Positions 5,514 through 12,446 of a DNA stretch of 17,086 nt are shown one piece after another (position 1 is the stretch's first letter; each line of letters begins with the position of its first letter). Location: contig DAOVXH010000014.1 in NCBI GenBank assembly GCA_030636255.1, positions 1-17,086 of the forward strand. The letters run 5' to 3'. The translations under genes were made by a program, and so were the position numbers. This DNA is from Methanomassiliicoccales archaeon. Its GTDB lineage: Archaea > Thermoplasmatota > Thermoplasmata > SG8-5. Below the pieces are notes generated by a model, which saw only the letters and a list, made by a program, of their open reading frames with translations, did not search any database and was not told the DNA's origin.

Positions 5514-6694
5514 TTAGCCACCTCCTCTTTTTTGGCTGGCTTCTTTTCAGCTGCCTTCGGTTTATCGACCGTAGGCAGAGCAGCCTTTTTCTCTGGAGCT
5601 GTCTCCTTTTTTGAAGGAGCGGCTTCTTTCTTTGGAGCCTCTTTTTTATCTGTAGGTTTTGAATCCCTGTCCCTTGGTGGCCTGTCTCTTGGAGGTCCAT
5701 CGCGCCTTGGTCTTCTGTCACCACGGTCTCCGCGGCCGCCTCTTCTGTCATCTCTGGGCTTGCGCTGGTCTCCATCTTTGTCTCCGGATTCGGCCTTTTC
5801 CTTTGCCTCTGCTTCCTTGGCCTTCTTTTTCTTTTCCTCTATGGCGGTTCTGACCTGCTCAGGAGAGGTTTCCAGATAAACTGTGTTCATTGGTCCGCTT
5901 AATATTTTGAGATTCTTGGACTGGGTACTGCTAACCTTCACCCTGGATGTATTTCTCAGGGCCTCGAAGGCTGCAAAGCTGTAATTAACAGTTGTTTTTG
6001 TGTGTCCCTTGGCAATTCCCCAGGCATCCTGAATTCCTGCCATGGTAACAACCTTCTTTGCAACATCACCAAGTGCCAGACCAACACCTCTCGGTGCTGG
6101 CTTGAATATAACATCAACAGAGCCGCATTTTCCATTAACTGCGAATGGGAAAGTGTGTGGTGTACCGCAGCCGCATTCCCAGGAACCACAGCCTCTCTTG
6201 ATCTCGATTATATTGAGCTTTGCCCTGTCAATTGCATTTCTGATGGTTGGGCCAACTTCCTTGCCCTTTGCACGGCCCATTCCAACGAATCCATCGCCGT
6301 TTCCAACAACTGCTGTAATTGCGAACCTAACTCTTCTTCCAGAATCAGTCATTCTCTGAACCATATTAACATCAAGTACTTCATCTTCAAGTTCTGGAAG
6401 CAGTATATCAACTACTTCAGCCTCTTTCAGTGGCAATCTTGTGTCCAGTGCCTCGCTCATTGAGGTTATTTTTCCAGCGAAAACCAATTTGCCCAGGGTT
6501 GTCTTCGGGGTCCATTCAAGGCTTATTCTTTCTCCTTCTGATGGTTTCTCCCTTCGACTACCGCCTCTTCTGTCGCCGCCTTGTGGCCTACCGCCACCAG
6601 GTCTGCCACCGCCCTGTGGCCTGCCGCTGCCGCCTTGTGGTCTTCCGCCGCTGCCTCCGGGTCTACTACCGCCTTGTCCTGTTGGTCCTGGCAT
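5510..6694 (-). CDS. rps5: Small-subunit ribosomal protein S5 (uS5) with Gly/Arg-rich head and long charged tail
   Basis: 30S protein at the mRNA entry side, involved in decoding fidelity and mRNA unwinding. The core (about 52-285 of 394) has VRFAITAVVGNGDGFVGMG from 123, the archaeal CGSWECGCG-x-PHTFPF from 169, and KPAPRGVGLALGDVAKKV from 198. Usual archaeal length is about 210-240. Residues 1-48 are almost only Gly, Arg, Pro, Gln and Ser, as in GRPQGG and GGRPGG units. Residues 286-345 are charged, then Arg/Gly/Asp/Pro-rich (RRGGRGDRGDRRPRRDGPP at 317-335). Residues 349-394 are Lys/Ala/Pro/Glu-rich. The longest frame starts at GTG 6703, but that codon lies inside GGAGGGTG, so ATG 6694 is preferred. 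It is 1 nt from the L18 stop and overlaps L30 by ATGA. Confidence 0.94.
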   Translation of the reverse strand: MPGPTGQGGSRPGGSGGRPQGGSGRPQGGGRPGGGRPQGGDRRGGSRREKPSEGERISLEWTPKTTLGKLVFAGKITSMSEALDTRLPLKEAEVVDILLPELEDEVLDVNMVQRMTDSGRRVRFAITAVVGNGDGFVGMGRAKGKEVGPTIRNAIDRAKLNIIEIKRGCGSWECGCGTPHTFPFAVNGKCGSVDVIFKPAPRGVGLALGDVAKKVVTMAGIQDAWGIAKGHTKTTVNYSFAAFEALRNTSRVKVSSTQSKNLKILSGPMNTVYLETSPEQVRTAIEEKKKKAKEAEAKEKAESGDKDGDQRKPRDDRRGGRGDRGDRRPRRDGPPRDRPPRDRDSKPTDKKEAPKKEAAPSKKETAPEKKAALPTVDKPKAAEKKPAKKEEVAK

Positions 6695-6695
6695 A

Positions 6696-7199
6696 TTATG
6701 CACCCTCCTTCATTTTATTGAGTACTGATTCGAACATCTTTGGAATTTCCTCGTTGATATGTGTACCAGAAATCCTATCCTCTGCAGGGATAACTTCCTC
6801 GCCGTGGGGGATTTCTATGCCAGCATCAAGCATTCCTTTCAATGCTGCAAATACTTTTGATCCTTTCACTGGGGGCCTTAGGCCTATATCCAGAACTGCA
6901 TTGTTGATTCCTTTTTCTGCAGCTCTCTTGCCGGCCAGGTATCCTACCAGATAAGCAGAGGGTGTGTTTCCTGTTGCCTTGTTCCACCCTAGCTTTGCCA
7001 ATTCCTTTGTGGTGGCCGAAACTGATACAGTATCTCCCTTCAGGTCGAAACTAATGAACTGAATTGTGGTGTTCTTGGAAGTGCAGTGCACCACTGCCCT
7101 TGGTTGGCCTGATGCTATGAGCTTCTTCCTGTGCCTGAAGTCGGTCTTACCCTCTCTTCTTCTTCTGAATTCTACGTGGTATCTTGGTCCTGTGGCCAT
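6696..7199 (-). CDS. rpl18: Large-subunit ribosomal protein L18 (uL18)
   Basis: Binds 5S rRNA and, with L5, anchors it in the central protuberance of the 50S subunit. The 167 residues start with the archaeal pattern MATGPRYHVEFRRRREGKTD. RRKLIAS-like KKLIASGQPRAVVHCTSKNT and the YLAGKRAAEKGI and AVLDIGL segments follow, then the archaeal/eukaryotic C-terminal part with VFAALKGMLDAGI. Length is slightly below the usual archaeal size. The start overlaps the L19e stop by one base (TAATG), and GGAGGTGA in the L19e C-terminal codons is a strong ribosome-binding site. No odd extension is seen. Confidence 0.96.
   Translation of the reverse strand: MATGPRYHVEFRRRREGKTDFRHRKKLIASGQPRAVVHCTSKNTTIQFISFDLKGDTVSVSATTKELAKLGWNKATGNTPSAYLVGYLAGKRAAEKGINNAVLDIGLRPPVKGSKVFAALKGMLDAGIEIPHGEEVIPAEDRISGTHINEEIPKMFESVLNKMKEGA
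6701..6708 (-). promoter_or_regulatory. Ribosome-binding site of S5 (GGAGGGTG)
   Basis: The motif sits in the last codons of L18 (Lys-Glu-Gly-Ala-stop), with GGAGG ending 9 nt before ATG 6694. It overlaps the alternative GTG at 6703, which argues against that start. Confidence 0.7.
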
Positions 7200-7675
7200 T
7201 ATTGCTCACCTCCTTTTGGTGCATCTGTTAAGTGGCCGTGAATTCTCAACTGGGTATCCAGATGAGCTTTGCTCTTGAACATATTGCCCTTTGCCTGTCT
7301 GTAGTAGATACGGTAGGTCCGGGTGTCCAGGACTCCCTCTTCACGGAGTTCTCTCAGCCTGTATCTTATTGGGCGGATCTTTCGAATCCACTCTCTCTTG
7401 CGAGGAGTACGGGCATATTTGGCTCCCTTTCTACTTCCTGGGCCTCTCTGCCTTCCTTTCTTTTTCTGGGCTGCCTGGTGTTTTCTACGTCCGGATGAAA
7501 TTCCCTTCTTCTGCTTGGCCTGTATTAGTCCCCAGTTGATTGCCAGTCTGATATCATTTCTTGTTATGCAATCAGCAACATGCTTCATGTTATCTGGATC
7601 CGGGTCTACCCAAACACGGTTCTCACCGCAGCCAAGTATCTCGGCGGCCATGCGTTTCTGGTTGGTCAGGTTCAT
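7199..7675 (-). CDS. rpl19e: Large-subunit ribosomal protein L19e (eL19)
   Basis: Archaeal/eukaryotic 50S protein without a bacterial homologue. It contacts several 23S rRNA domains and takes part in an intersubunit bridge. The 158 residues match the family throughout: NQKRMAAEILGCGENRVWVDP at the N-terminus, the basic stretch KGRQRGPGSRKGAKYARTPRK in the middle (only its ends, KGRQRGPGSRKG and RTPRK, are needed to recognise it), and YRIYYRQAKGN with a helical C-terminus. Length is normal. The start overlaps the L32e stop as ATGA. The ribosome-binding site lies in the L32e terminal codons (AAGGGGGG). The last residues GGEQ are encoded by the L18 ribosome-binding site. Confidence 0.97.
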   Translation of the reverse strand: MNLTNQKRMAAEILGCGENRVWVDPDPDNMKHVADCITRNDIRLAINWGLIQAKQKKGISSGRRKHQAAQKKKGRQRGPGSRKGAKYARTPRKREWIRKIRPIRYRLRELREEGVLDTRTYRIYYRQAKGNMFKSKAHLDTQLRIHGHLTDAPKGGEQ

Positions 7676-8253
7676 TTGGAACCCCCCTTGGATGGCAGTT
7701 TGATATCTCTTTTCTTGGCTTCTTCCAGCAGTTCATCATGAGCCTGCCTGTTGAAATTGAGTATTCTGAGATCCATTTCATCTGCCTGTATGGCAATGTA
7801 AATGCGCTTGAGATAACCCACAGAGTGGCCAATTCTTATTGCCTGTCTCTTTGAGTCCAGTCCCTCAAGGTCTGCTGGTCTGAAAACCATGACTTCCTGG
7901 AAACCTGATGGGTGCCTTCCTTTTGCCAGGGTAGGTCCGCCAAATCCTGTTGATACAACTTTGGGGCGATTGTGCATATTTCTCCTGGCCTTTGATTGAA
8001 TACCCCTGGGTTTTCGCCATTTGTCGCCCAGCTTCTTGTATCTGAACCATTCCTGTCTTCTGAAATGAGGTGTTTTTCTTTTCTTCTCCCTTCTCTGGTC
8101 CATGGCCACTTTTTCTTCTGGTGTCAGCTCTGGCTTTGCTTTGGGCTTGTATTTCTTTTCTTCTTTTTTGCTAGCCTTTTTAGGTGCTTCTTTCTTTTTA
8201 GCTGGCTCTTTCTTGGGAGTTTCCTCTTCTACCTTCTTCTTGTCTTCAGGCAT
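7672..8253 (-). CDS. rpl32e: Large-subunit ribosomal protein L32e (eL32) with Lys/Glu-rich N-terminal extension
   Basis: Archaeal/eukaryotic 50S protein. The conserved core is about residues 62-165: HFRRQEWFRYKKLGDKWRKPRG from 63, then KARRNMHNRPKVVSTGFGGP, the segment HPSGFQEVMVFRPADL, and a strand ending in AIRIGHSVG. A charged segment of about 50 residues precedes it (PEDKKKVEEETPKKEPAKKK and on). Archaeal L32e varies in length, and N-terminal extensions that replace or precede the core are known in haloarchaea, but this one is Lys/Glu/Ala/Pro-rich like the other tails in the cluster. It overlaps the L6 stop by 8 nt, and GGAGGTCATTTAA before the ATG is a clear ribosome-binding site. Confidence 0.95.
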   Translation of the reverse strand: MPEDKKKVEEETPKKEPAKKKEAPKKASKKEEKKYKPKAKPELTPEEKVAMDQRREKKRKTPHFRRQEWFRYKKLGDKWRKPRGIQSKARRNMHNRPKVVSTGFGGPTLAKGRHPSGFQEVMVFRPADLEGLDSKRQAIRIGHSVGYLKRIYIAIQADEMDLRILNFNRQAHDELLEEAKKRDIKLPSKGGSK

Positions 8254-8797
8254 TTAAATGACCTCCTTTCTGAGTTATATAAATTCCATCCTGGAAGACT
8301 CTCGGGTCATATCCCTTGATTCTGGTGATTTGCTCGATATTTGCAGCTGTCTGGCCCACATGCTCCTTATCTGAACCAGTGAGAACTACTTCGTCTCCCT
8401 TGGTGGAGATTTTTGTATCTCCTAAGATGGAAGCACTTCTGGGATATTTTTCTCCCAGGAAGTTTTCAATTACAAATTTGTCGCCCTTGACACTGGTCTT
8501 AACCGGAAAGTGGCTGTAGACAATCTTCATCTTGTACTCGAAACCGGCTGTAACACCGATAATCATGTTTGTTATGTGTGACCGGAAGGTGCCCAATAAT
8601 GCGTTTTCCTTTTTCTTTGGTAAATCGCATGTGAGAACTATCTGGTTGCCCTTTAGGGCCATACTAATTCTGGAAACCGGGAACTCTCTTGAGACTGTTA
8701 TCTTTGGCCCCTTGATAGTGACCATTCTGCCTTCAACTGTAGCAGTAACACCCTCGGGAACATCCACAACATCTTTTCCTTGTCCTGTAACTGGCAT
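8246..8797 (-). CDS. rpl6: Large-subunit ribosomal protein L6 (uL6)
   Basis: 50S protein next to the sarcin-ricin loop and the factor-binding site. The 183 residues hold two similar alpha/beta domains, with VDVPEGVTATVEGRMVTIKGP at the start, HITNMIIGVTAGFEYKMKIVYSHFPV in the middle (recognisable from NMIIGVTAGFEYKM), and a C-terminal domain ending in RVFQDGIYITQKGGH. Length is normal for archaeal L6. The ribosome-binding site GGAGGGG lies directly after the S8 stop, 12 nt upstream of the start. The GGH-x-x-A C-terminus is encoded over the L32e ribosome-binding site. Confidence 0.97.
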   Translation of the reverse strand: MPVTGQGKDVVDVPEGVTATVEGRMVTIKGPKITVSREFPVSRISMALKGNQIVLTCDLPKKKENALLGTFRSHITNMIIGVTAGFEYKMKIVYSHFPVKTSVKGDKFVIENFLGEKYPRSASILGDTKISTKGDEVVLTGSDKEHVGQTAANIEQITRIKGYDPRVFQDGIYITQKGGHLNA

Positions 8798-8808
8798 TTT
8801 TTCCCCTC

Positions 8809-9198
8809 CTAATATACGTATGCCAGCAACCTACCGCCAATGCCATGCTTCTTGGCCTGGGTGTGGTTGATAACTCCCTCTGTTGTGGTCAGTATCAGCA
8901 ATCCAAAGTCCTGGGCTGGAAGATATCTGGACTCGTACTTCTCCAAATCGGTCTTCTTCACCGCAAACCTTGGCTTGATAACGCCGCAACTGTTTATGCT
9001 TCCGTTCAACTCAACACGGAAAGTGCCTGCCCTTCCGTCCTCAACGTACTCGAATTGCGAGATGTAATTTCCATCCTGCATAATCTTCAGTACTCTACCT
9101 ATCAACTTAGAGGATGGCCTGATGTAGCACTCGTGTTTTCCTACTGTCTCTGCATTTTTTATCTGAGACATTGCATCATTTAATGGATCATGTTGCAT
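8809..9198 (-). CDS. rps8: Small-subunit ribosomal protein S8 (uS8)
   Basis: Primary 16S rRNA-binding protein that organises the central domain of the 30S subunit. The 129 residues begin with DPLNDAMSQIKNAE, and the middle contains KPRFAVKKTDLEKYESRYLPA, the archaeal version of the linker (its hallmark is KPRFAVK). The C-terminal strand is FGLLILTTTEGVI followed by HGIGGRLLAYVY. Length is as usual for archaea. In bacteria and some archaea S8 can repress its own operon by binding mRNA; I did not identify such a site here. The ribosome-binding site AGGAGGATG starts in the S14 stop codon. Confidence 0.97.
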   Translation of the reverse strand: MQHDPLNDAMSQIKNAETVGKHECYIRPSSKLIGRVLKIMQDGNYISQFEYVEDGRAGTFRVELNGSINSCGVIKPRFAVKKTDLEKYESRYLPAQDFGLLILTTTEGVINHTQAKKHGIGGRLLAYVY

Positions 9199-9210
9199 AT
9201 TTTCATCCTC

Positions 9211-9357
9211 CTAAGAATATTTCTTGAATCCTAAATCGGGAGCCATATCTCTGAAACACTGCCTGCATAATCTCAGGCCGTATCTTCTTATCATGCCTCT
9301 CTTCCGGCCGCAGCGTCTACACCCGACCTTCCTGCCAAATTGTTTTGTTGGCTTCAT
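9211..9357 (-). CDS. rps14: Small-subunit ribosomal protein S14, zinc-binding type (uS14)
   Basis: 30S head protein. This short frame encodes 48 residues, beginning MKPTKQFGRK and ending LGFKKYS. Four zinc-ligand cysteines are present at 13, 16, 31 and 34 (CRRC and CRQC, a C-x2-C-x14-C-x2-C pattern), with the family's RGMIRRYGLRLCRQC arrangement. Archaeal S14 is about 48-57 residues, so this is full length. The ATG overlaps the L5 stop as ATGA, and GAGGTGAT in the L5 terminal codons matches the archaeal anti-Shine-Dalgarno sequence. Position between L5 and S8 is the conserved one. Confidence 0.97.
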   Translation of the reverse strand: MKPTKQFGRKVGCRRCGRKRGMIRRYGLRLCRQCFRDMAPDLGFKKYS

Positions 9358-9881
9358 TCAATCACCTCTACCTTAAACTTATTCTTGACAAATGTGACAC
9401 CTTCTTCCTTGGAAATTCTCTGACTCATTGGAAGCTTTCTTGGGGTAATGCGCCTCATGGCTATTCTCTTCCCTGGCCTGGCCAAGGTAATACAGACATC
9501 CATGCCAATGATTCCTATTTCCGGGTCATATTTCATACCCTCGAAATCTGTATAATCAGGCACTCCAAACGAGAAGTTTCCCTCTGGGTCGAAGGAATAC
9601 TTGGCAATCTGATTCTCTTTTACCCAGAATGCTCGTTTTATGAATTCCTCAGCTTCCTTGCCCCTGAGTGTAACCTTTGTACCGATTGGCATGCCCTTCC
9701 TGGTTCCCAGGTCACGGTTATGTGTCCTGGATAGGGTTCTCACCGGTGTTCTGTTGGTGAGCATACCTAAGACCTTTTCAGCCTTTATGAGCTTGTCACC
9801 GGCCTCGCCGACGCCGATGTTCACCACTGCTTTCTGAACGTGAATAATCCTCATCTTTCCGCTTGCGCCAGTTTTACTCAT
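9354..9881 (-). CDS. rpl5: Large-subunit ribosomal protein L5 (uL5)
   Basis: Binds 5S rRNA and touches P-site tRNA from the central protuberance of the 50S subunit. The 175 residues show the family's KAVVNIGVGEAGDKLIKAEKV (recognisable from VVNIGVGEAGDKL at about 19-31). TPVRTLSRTHNRDLGTRKG-x-PIGTKVTLRG follows in the middle, and FSFGVPDYTDFEGMKYDPEIGI-x-GMDV, the L5 signature, comes later. Length is normal for archaea. The start overlaps the S4e stop as ATGA, and the preceding GGAGGTGA, read as Glu-Val in S4e, is a strong ribosome-binding site. Confidence 0.97.
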   Translation of the reverse strand: MSKTGASGKMRIIHVQKAVVNIGVGEAGDKLIKAEKVLGMLTNRTPVRTLSRTHNRDLGTRKGMPIGTKVTLRGKEAEEFIKRAFWVKENQIAKYSFDPEGNFSFGVPDYTDFEGMKYDPEIGIIGMDVCITLARPGKRIAMRRITPRKLPMSQRISKEEGVTFVKNKFKVEVIE

Positions 9882-10588
9882 ATTATCTTCACCTCCGGCA
9901 ATGCGATATCAGAGGACTTCTCACCAACAACGAAAACATAATCCTCTATGGTGGAGAATCCATCCTTGAATTTGACAATGTTATTGGCCGAGCTCTTGGT
10001 TATTTCGGTCTTGTCGATTGTTGCAAGCTGGCCTATATGAGAACCACCAATGAGGTAGGCAGTATTCCCTTCCTTGAACTCGTGTGAGCTCAGTACCTTT
10101 TGGTCCGGAATACCTATCTTCAGGGTGTTTCCAGTTTTGTGGGCATCCTTCTTCAAGACAATGTTCCTTCCATCATGGCAGTTCAATTGTGTCTTTCCTC
10201 CCTTGATGGTTGTCTTGTTCTCTATCCTGACGAATTTCCACTTTGCTTCATCATTGGTTATCCGCATGAGCCTGAAATGTCCCAGGCGGTCCATGAGTAG
10301 CCTGAAGTTTTCCTTTGTATCTGGGATGCTAATAACATCCATAAGGCCAATTGGCATCTTGTAGTTGTTTGCTATTCTTCCATCTACCAGAATCTTGCGT
10401 TGGCCGATAATTCTTCGGGCTTCTCTTGCTGTGTCACAGTAGTTAGCCAGGTCCCTGATGACCACCAGAAGCGGCATGCTCCTGTTAATTGGATGTGGTC
10501 CAGGTGATGGTTTTGTTACCCATACGTGGCTCTTTCTGGATACTGGCCATGATATTGGCGCAGTCAATCTTTTCATGTGTTTGCTCAT
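9878..10588 (-). CDS. rps4e: Small-subunit ribosomal protein S4e (eS4)
   Basis: Archaeal/eukaryotic 30S protein with an S4-type RNA-binding domain followed by a KOW-type domain. The 236 residues begin MSKHMKRLTAPISWPVSRKS, with the typical KPSPGPHPINRSMPLLVVIRDL after it. The S4 domain lies at about 43-105 (REARRIIGQRKILVDGRI). The C-terminal part includes GNTLKIGIPDQKV and a KFKDGFSTIEDYVFVVG ending. Length is usual. The ATG abuts the L24 stop directly (TAAATG) and is preceded by AAGGAGGGGGC, read as the Lys-Glu-Gly-Ala C-terminus of L24. Confidence 0.97.
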   Translation of the reverse strand: MSKHMKRLTAPISWPVSRKSHVWVTKPSPGPHPINRSMPLLVVIRDLANYCDTAREARRIIGQRKILVDGRIANNYKMPIGLMDVISIPDTKENFRLLMDRLGHFRLMRITNDEAKWKFVRIENKTTIKGGKTQLNCHDGRNIVLKKDAHKTGNTLKIGIPDQKVLSSHEFKEGNTAYLIGGSHIGQLATIDKTEITKSSANNIVKFKDGFSTIEDYVFVVGEKSSDIALPEVKII

Positions 10589-10978
10589 TTATGCCCCCTC
10601 CTTTAGCTTGTCCAGCTTATCCTTTCTTCTGGGGTCTGATAAATTTAACTTGACTATGATGACATTGGATGGGTCGATCTTCTTGACAATTTCGCTTCCG
10701 TCGGCCTTGCTAGTATTGATACCTTCCAGTCCGATTCTCATGTTTCTTGTGAAGATGTCTGTTACCAGGGCTTCCTTTCCTACCATGTCCTTGTCGCCTC
10801 TGGCAACGCGTACCAGGTCTCCCTTGACCACGGTCAGTGTTCTGACATTGTATTCCTTGATCAGGTCGTTTCCACTGTCTCCACAAAGATGGGAAGCCAT
10901 CATTTTCCTTCTTTTGTGGGAAGGAGCATTGTACCTTGCCTTTCTCTGTTTTCTTGGTTGTTTTGATGATGATGTCAT
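10589..10978 (-). CDS. rpl24: Large-subunit ribosomal protein L24 (uL24)
   Basis: Early-assembling 50S protein with a KOW domain that nucleates 23S rRNA folding near the exit tunnel. The frame could extend upstream to 11026, but that would overlap L14 by 40 nt and add residues with no family match. The ATG at 10978 gives 129 residues beginning MTSSSKQPRKQRKARYNAPSH, which is how archaeal L24 proteins begin, and it has GAGGG 5 nt upstream. The KOW motif is at about 45-70 (TVVKGDLVRVARGDKDMVGK, a near-textbook form). VEGIN-like GLEGINTSKADG follows. The C-terminus KLKEGA coincides with the S4e ribosome-binding site. Confidence 0.95.
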   Translation of the reverse strand: MTSSSKQPRKQRKARYNAPSHKRRKMMASHLCGDSGNDLIKEYNVRTLTVVKGDLVRVARGDKDMVGKEALVTDIFTRNMRIGLEGINTSKADGSEIVKKIDPSNVIIVKLNLSDPRRKDKLDKLKEGA

Positions 10979-10983
10979 ATTAT

Positions 10984-10988
10984 CCCTC
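10984..10988 (-). promoter_or_regulatory. Ribosome-binding site of L24 (GAGGG)
   Basis: It overlaps the L14 stop codon (GTGTGAGGG) and lies 5 nt before ATG 10978. It supports the downstream start over the longer frame that would overlap L14. Confidence 0.65.
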
Positions 10989-11385
10989 ACACGATTGTTG
11001 ACGCAGTGGCAGCAATTCTTGGCCACCTCTCGGCAGCTTCCCTGGCCACTGGCCCCTTTATGTCAGAGCCCTTTGTCTCTCCGTTCTCAGCAGTGATTAC
11101 AACGGCATTGTCCTCGAACTGAACCATTGTTCCGTCCGAGCGCCTGAATGCTCGTCTTTGGCGGACGATGACAGCATGTAAAATCTGTCTCCTCATCTCT
11201 GGGGTTCCTTTCTTAACTGTTACGATGACAAGGTCGCCAACACCTGCGCTTGGATATCTCCTGTGTGTTCCTCCGTACTTAGGCACTGCAATTACCTCTA
11301 CTATCTTTGCACCGGTATTGTCGACGCAATCGAGGCGAGCACCTGTGGGAATTCCACGAGTCTGTTTTCCAGCCAGTCCCTTCAT
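10987..11385 (-). CDS. rpl14: Large-subunit ribosomal protein L14 (uL14)
   Basis: 50S protein at the subunit interface that forms intersubunit bridges and contacts factors. The 132 residues match archaeal L14 length exactly. Seen are MKGLAGKQTRGIPTGARLDC at the start, VDNTGAKIVEVIAVPKYGGT, and the hallmark AGVGDLVIVTVKKGTPEMR. The later RAFRR-x-DGT-x-VQFEDNAVVI and GPVAREAAERWPRIAATAST also fit. The longest frame starts at a GTG (11394) that is part of the GGAGTGAT ribosome-binding site, so I placed the start at the ATG 9 nt downstream. The S17 stop is 11 nt upstream. Confidence 0.97.
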   Translation of the reverse strand: MKGLAGKQTRGIPTGARLDCVDNTGAKIVEVIAVPKYGGTHRRYPSAGVGDLVIVTVKKGTPEMRRQILHAVIVRQRRAFRRSDGTMVQFEDNAVVITAENGETKGSDIKGPVAREAAERWPRIAATASTIV

Positions 11386-11389
11386 TTTA

Positions 11390-11397
11390 ATCACTCC
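11390..11397 (-). promoter_or_regulatory. Ribosome-binding site of L14 (GGAGTGAT)
   Basis: GGAG ends 8 nt before ATG 11385 and begins at the last base of the S17 stop codon. The motif includes the alternative GTG start, which is therefore unlikely. Confidence 0.7.
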
Positions 11398-11873
11398 TAC
11401 ATCTTCTCAATTATTACGAATGAGACCATCTTGCTCAGTGGTCTGCATTCCATTATCTTCACATTGTCCCCGGTGACCACGCCAAGGCATGATGGGTTAT
11501 GTACCAGGTACTTGTTGGATCTCTTCTCCAGTCTCTCGTATTTCTGGATTTTTCTCATGTAATCCCTTTTGATTACGGCAGTGCCCTGCATCTTGTCTGA
11601 GACAACATAGCCTTCCAGAATCTGTCCCCTTACAGGCAGAGTTCCGTGGAACGGGCAGTCTTTATCTGTGCAAGTTCCCTCTGGCGGCTTTACATCTATG
11701 CCGATGCTCAATCCAGCATCTGATTTGCTGGCTTTCTTGGACTTCTTTGTACCGCTGGTCTTCTTTGGGGCCGTCTTTTTTGTTTCCTTTTTCGGCTGTG
11801 CAGAATCGCCTGCTGCTGGTACTTCGTCCTTTTTCTTCTCCTTCCCGGAAGGAGTTTCCTTCTTTGTTACCAT
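11397..11873 (-). CDS. rps17: Small-subunit ribosomal protein S17 (uS17) with Lys-rich N-terminal extension
   Basis: Primary 16S rRNA-binding protein of the 30S body. The core is about residues 55-158: LSIGIDVKPPEGTCTDKDCPFHG from 55 is the archaeal start (key residues are the Cys pair and CPFHG), followed by VRGQILEGYVVSDKMQGTAVI, RDYMRKIQKYERLEKRS, and NPSCLGVVTGDNVKIMECRPLSK. Archaeal S17 is usually about 105-115 residues, while here an N-terminal segment of about 54 residues rich in Lys, Thr, Ala and Pro precedes the core. The start at ATG 11873 has AGGTGA 5 nt upstream, merged with the rnp1 stop, so the extension is translated if this start is used. No in-frame ATG sits at the core boundary. 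Confidence 0.95.
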   Translation of the reverse strand: MVTKKETPSGKEKKKDEVPAAGDSAQPKKETKKTAPKKTSGTKKSKKASKSDAGLSIGIDVKPPEGTCTDKDCPFHGTLPVRGQILEGYVVSDKMQGTAVIKRDYMRKIQKYERLEKRSNKYLVHNPSCLGVVTGDNVKIMECRPLSKMVSFVIIEKM

Positions 11874-11877
11874 TTAC

Positions 11878-12138
11878 TCACCTTACCTTCTTGGTTCTAT
11901 CCTCAGGTCTGAATTTGATATTTTTCCCCTTGAGCATCACATGCTGGCCATCTTCCAGCTTGAAGAGAAAGTCCCTGCCTTCCTTTGGCACCATTATCCT
12001 CTTTGTGCCGCTGAAGAGTCTGAAGGTGTTCATGGTCTCGTCTATGACCACACCCTCGTGTTCGGTATTCTCGTCCTTCAATACTGTGACCTTGAGCCCG
12101 ATTAGCTCGTGATTTCCAAGGTTCTTTTCTGTCCTCAT
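11878..12138 (-). CDS. rnp1: RNase P protein component 1 (Rpp29/Pop4 homologue)
   Basis: Protein subunit of archaeal RNase P, which removes 5' leaders from pre-tRNA; it acts with Rpp21, Pop5 and Rpp30 on the catalytic RNA. The 86 residues form the Sm-like barrel: NHELIGLKVTVLKDENTEHEG (LIGLKV at about 12-17), VVIDETMNTFRLF, then a lysine-bearing strand KRIMVPKEG and a C-terminal LKGKNIKFRPEDRTKK, all typical. It is at the short end for the family (about 90-100). Overlap with aIF1 is ATGA. Location between aIF1 and S17 is conserved in many euryarchaea. Confidence 0.93.
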   Translation of the reverse strand: MRTEKNLGNHELIGLKVTVLKDENTEHEGVVIDETMNTFRLFSGTKRIMVPKEGRDFLFKLEDGQHVMLKGKNIKFRPEDRTKKVR

Positions 12139-12446
12139 TTAAGGTCTCCTTTTTGTTCTACCTTGAATCCTATCTCTTCCAGGACCTTCTTGACCTTTTT
12201 CATATGGTCTCCCTGGAGTTCGATATTCCCATCTTTTATTGTGCCTCCTGCGGCACACCTGGTCTTCAAGGTTCTAGCCAAATCGTCCACGTCAATATCA
12301 GAAGAGTCTATTCCGGTGACAATTGTCACCATCTTTCCGTATCGGCGTTTATCGCTTTGCAGAATAATCTGTTGCTGTTCTCTGGCTATCTCTTCGCACA
12401 TGCAAAGCTCTTCTGGGAGACCGCAAACGGAGCAAATACCTGCCAT
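12135..12446 (-). CDS. sui1: Translation initiation factor aIF1 (SUI1 family)
   Basis: Binds the 30S subunit near the P site and helps discriminate correct start codons. The 103 residues have an N-terminal zinc knuckle-like segment C-x2-C-x5-C-x-C (CSVCGLPEELCMCEE at about 5-19) and a basic linker DKRRYGKMVTIVTGID. The SUI1 core follows, with LKTRCAAGGTIKDGNIELQGDH (CAAGGTIKDGNIELQGDH is the hallmark) and a final helix VKKVLEEIGF. The N-terminal cysteines are common in archaeal aIF1. It overlaps the L29 stop by one base (TAATG) and Rnp1 by ATGA, and AAGGAGG in the L29 codons is its ribosome-binding site. Confidence 0.96.
   Translation of the reverse strand: MAGICSVCGLPEELCMCEEIAREQQQIILQSDKRRYGKMVTIVTGIDSSDIDVDDLARTLKTRCAAGGTIKDGNIELQGDHMKKVKKVLEEIGFKVEQKGDLK

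Noticed and set aside
5461..5775. Minus-strand frame of 104 codons inside S5
   Set aside because: It is a shifted frame of the S5 low-complexity tail, and S5 continues intact to its own stop overlapping L30. No sign of a frameshift.
10458..11096. Long plus-strand open frame of 212 codons across S4e, L24 and L14
   Set aside because: It lies opposite three certain ribosomal genes, crosses their junctions, has no ribosome-binding site and no family resemblance. Long antisense frames arise from codon bias here.
11878..12446. aIF1 and Rnp1 genes within a ribosomal operon as a novel insertion
   Set aside because: This arrangement between L29 and S17 is well known in euryarchaea.
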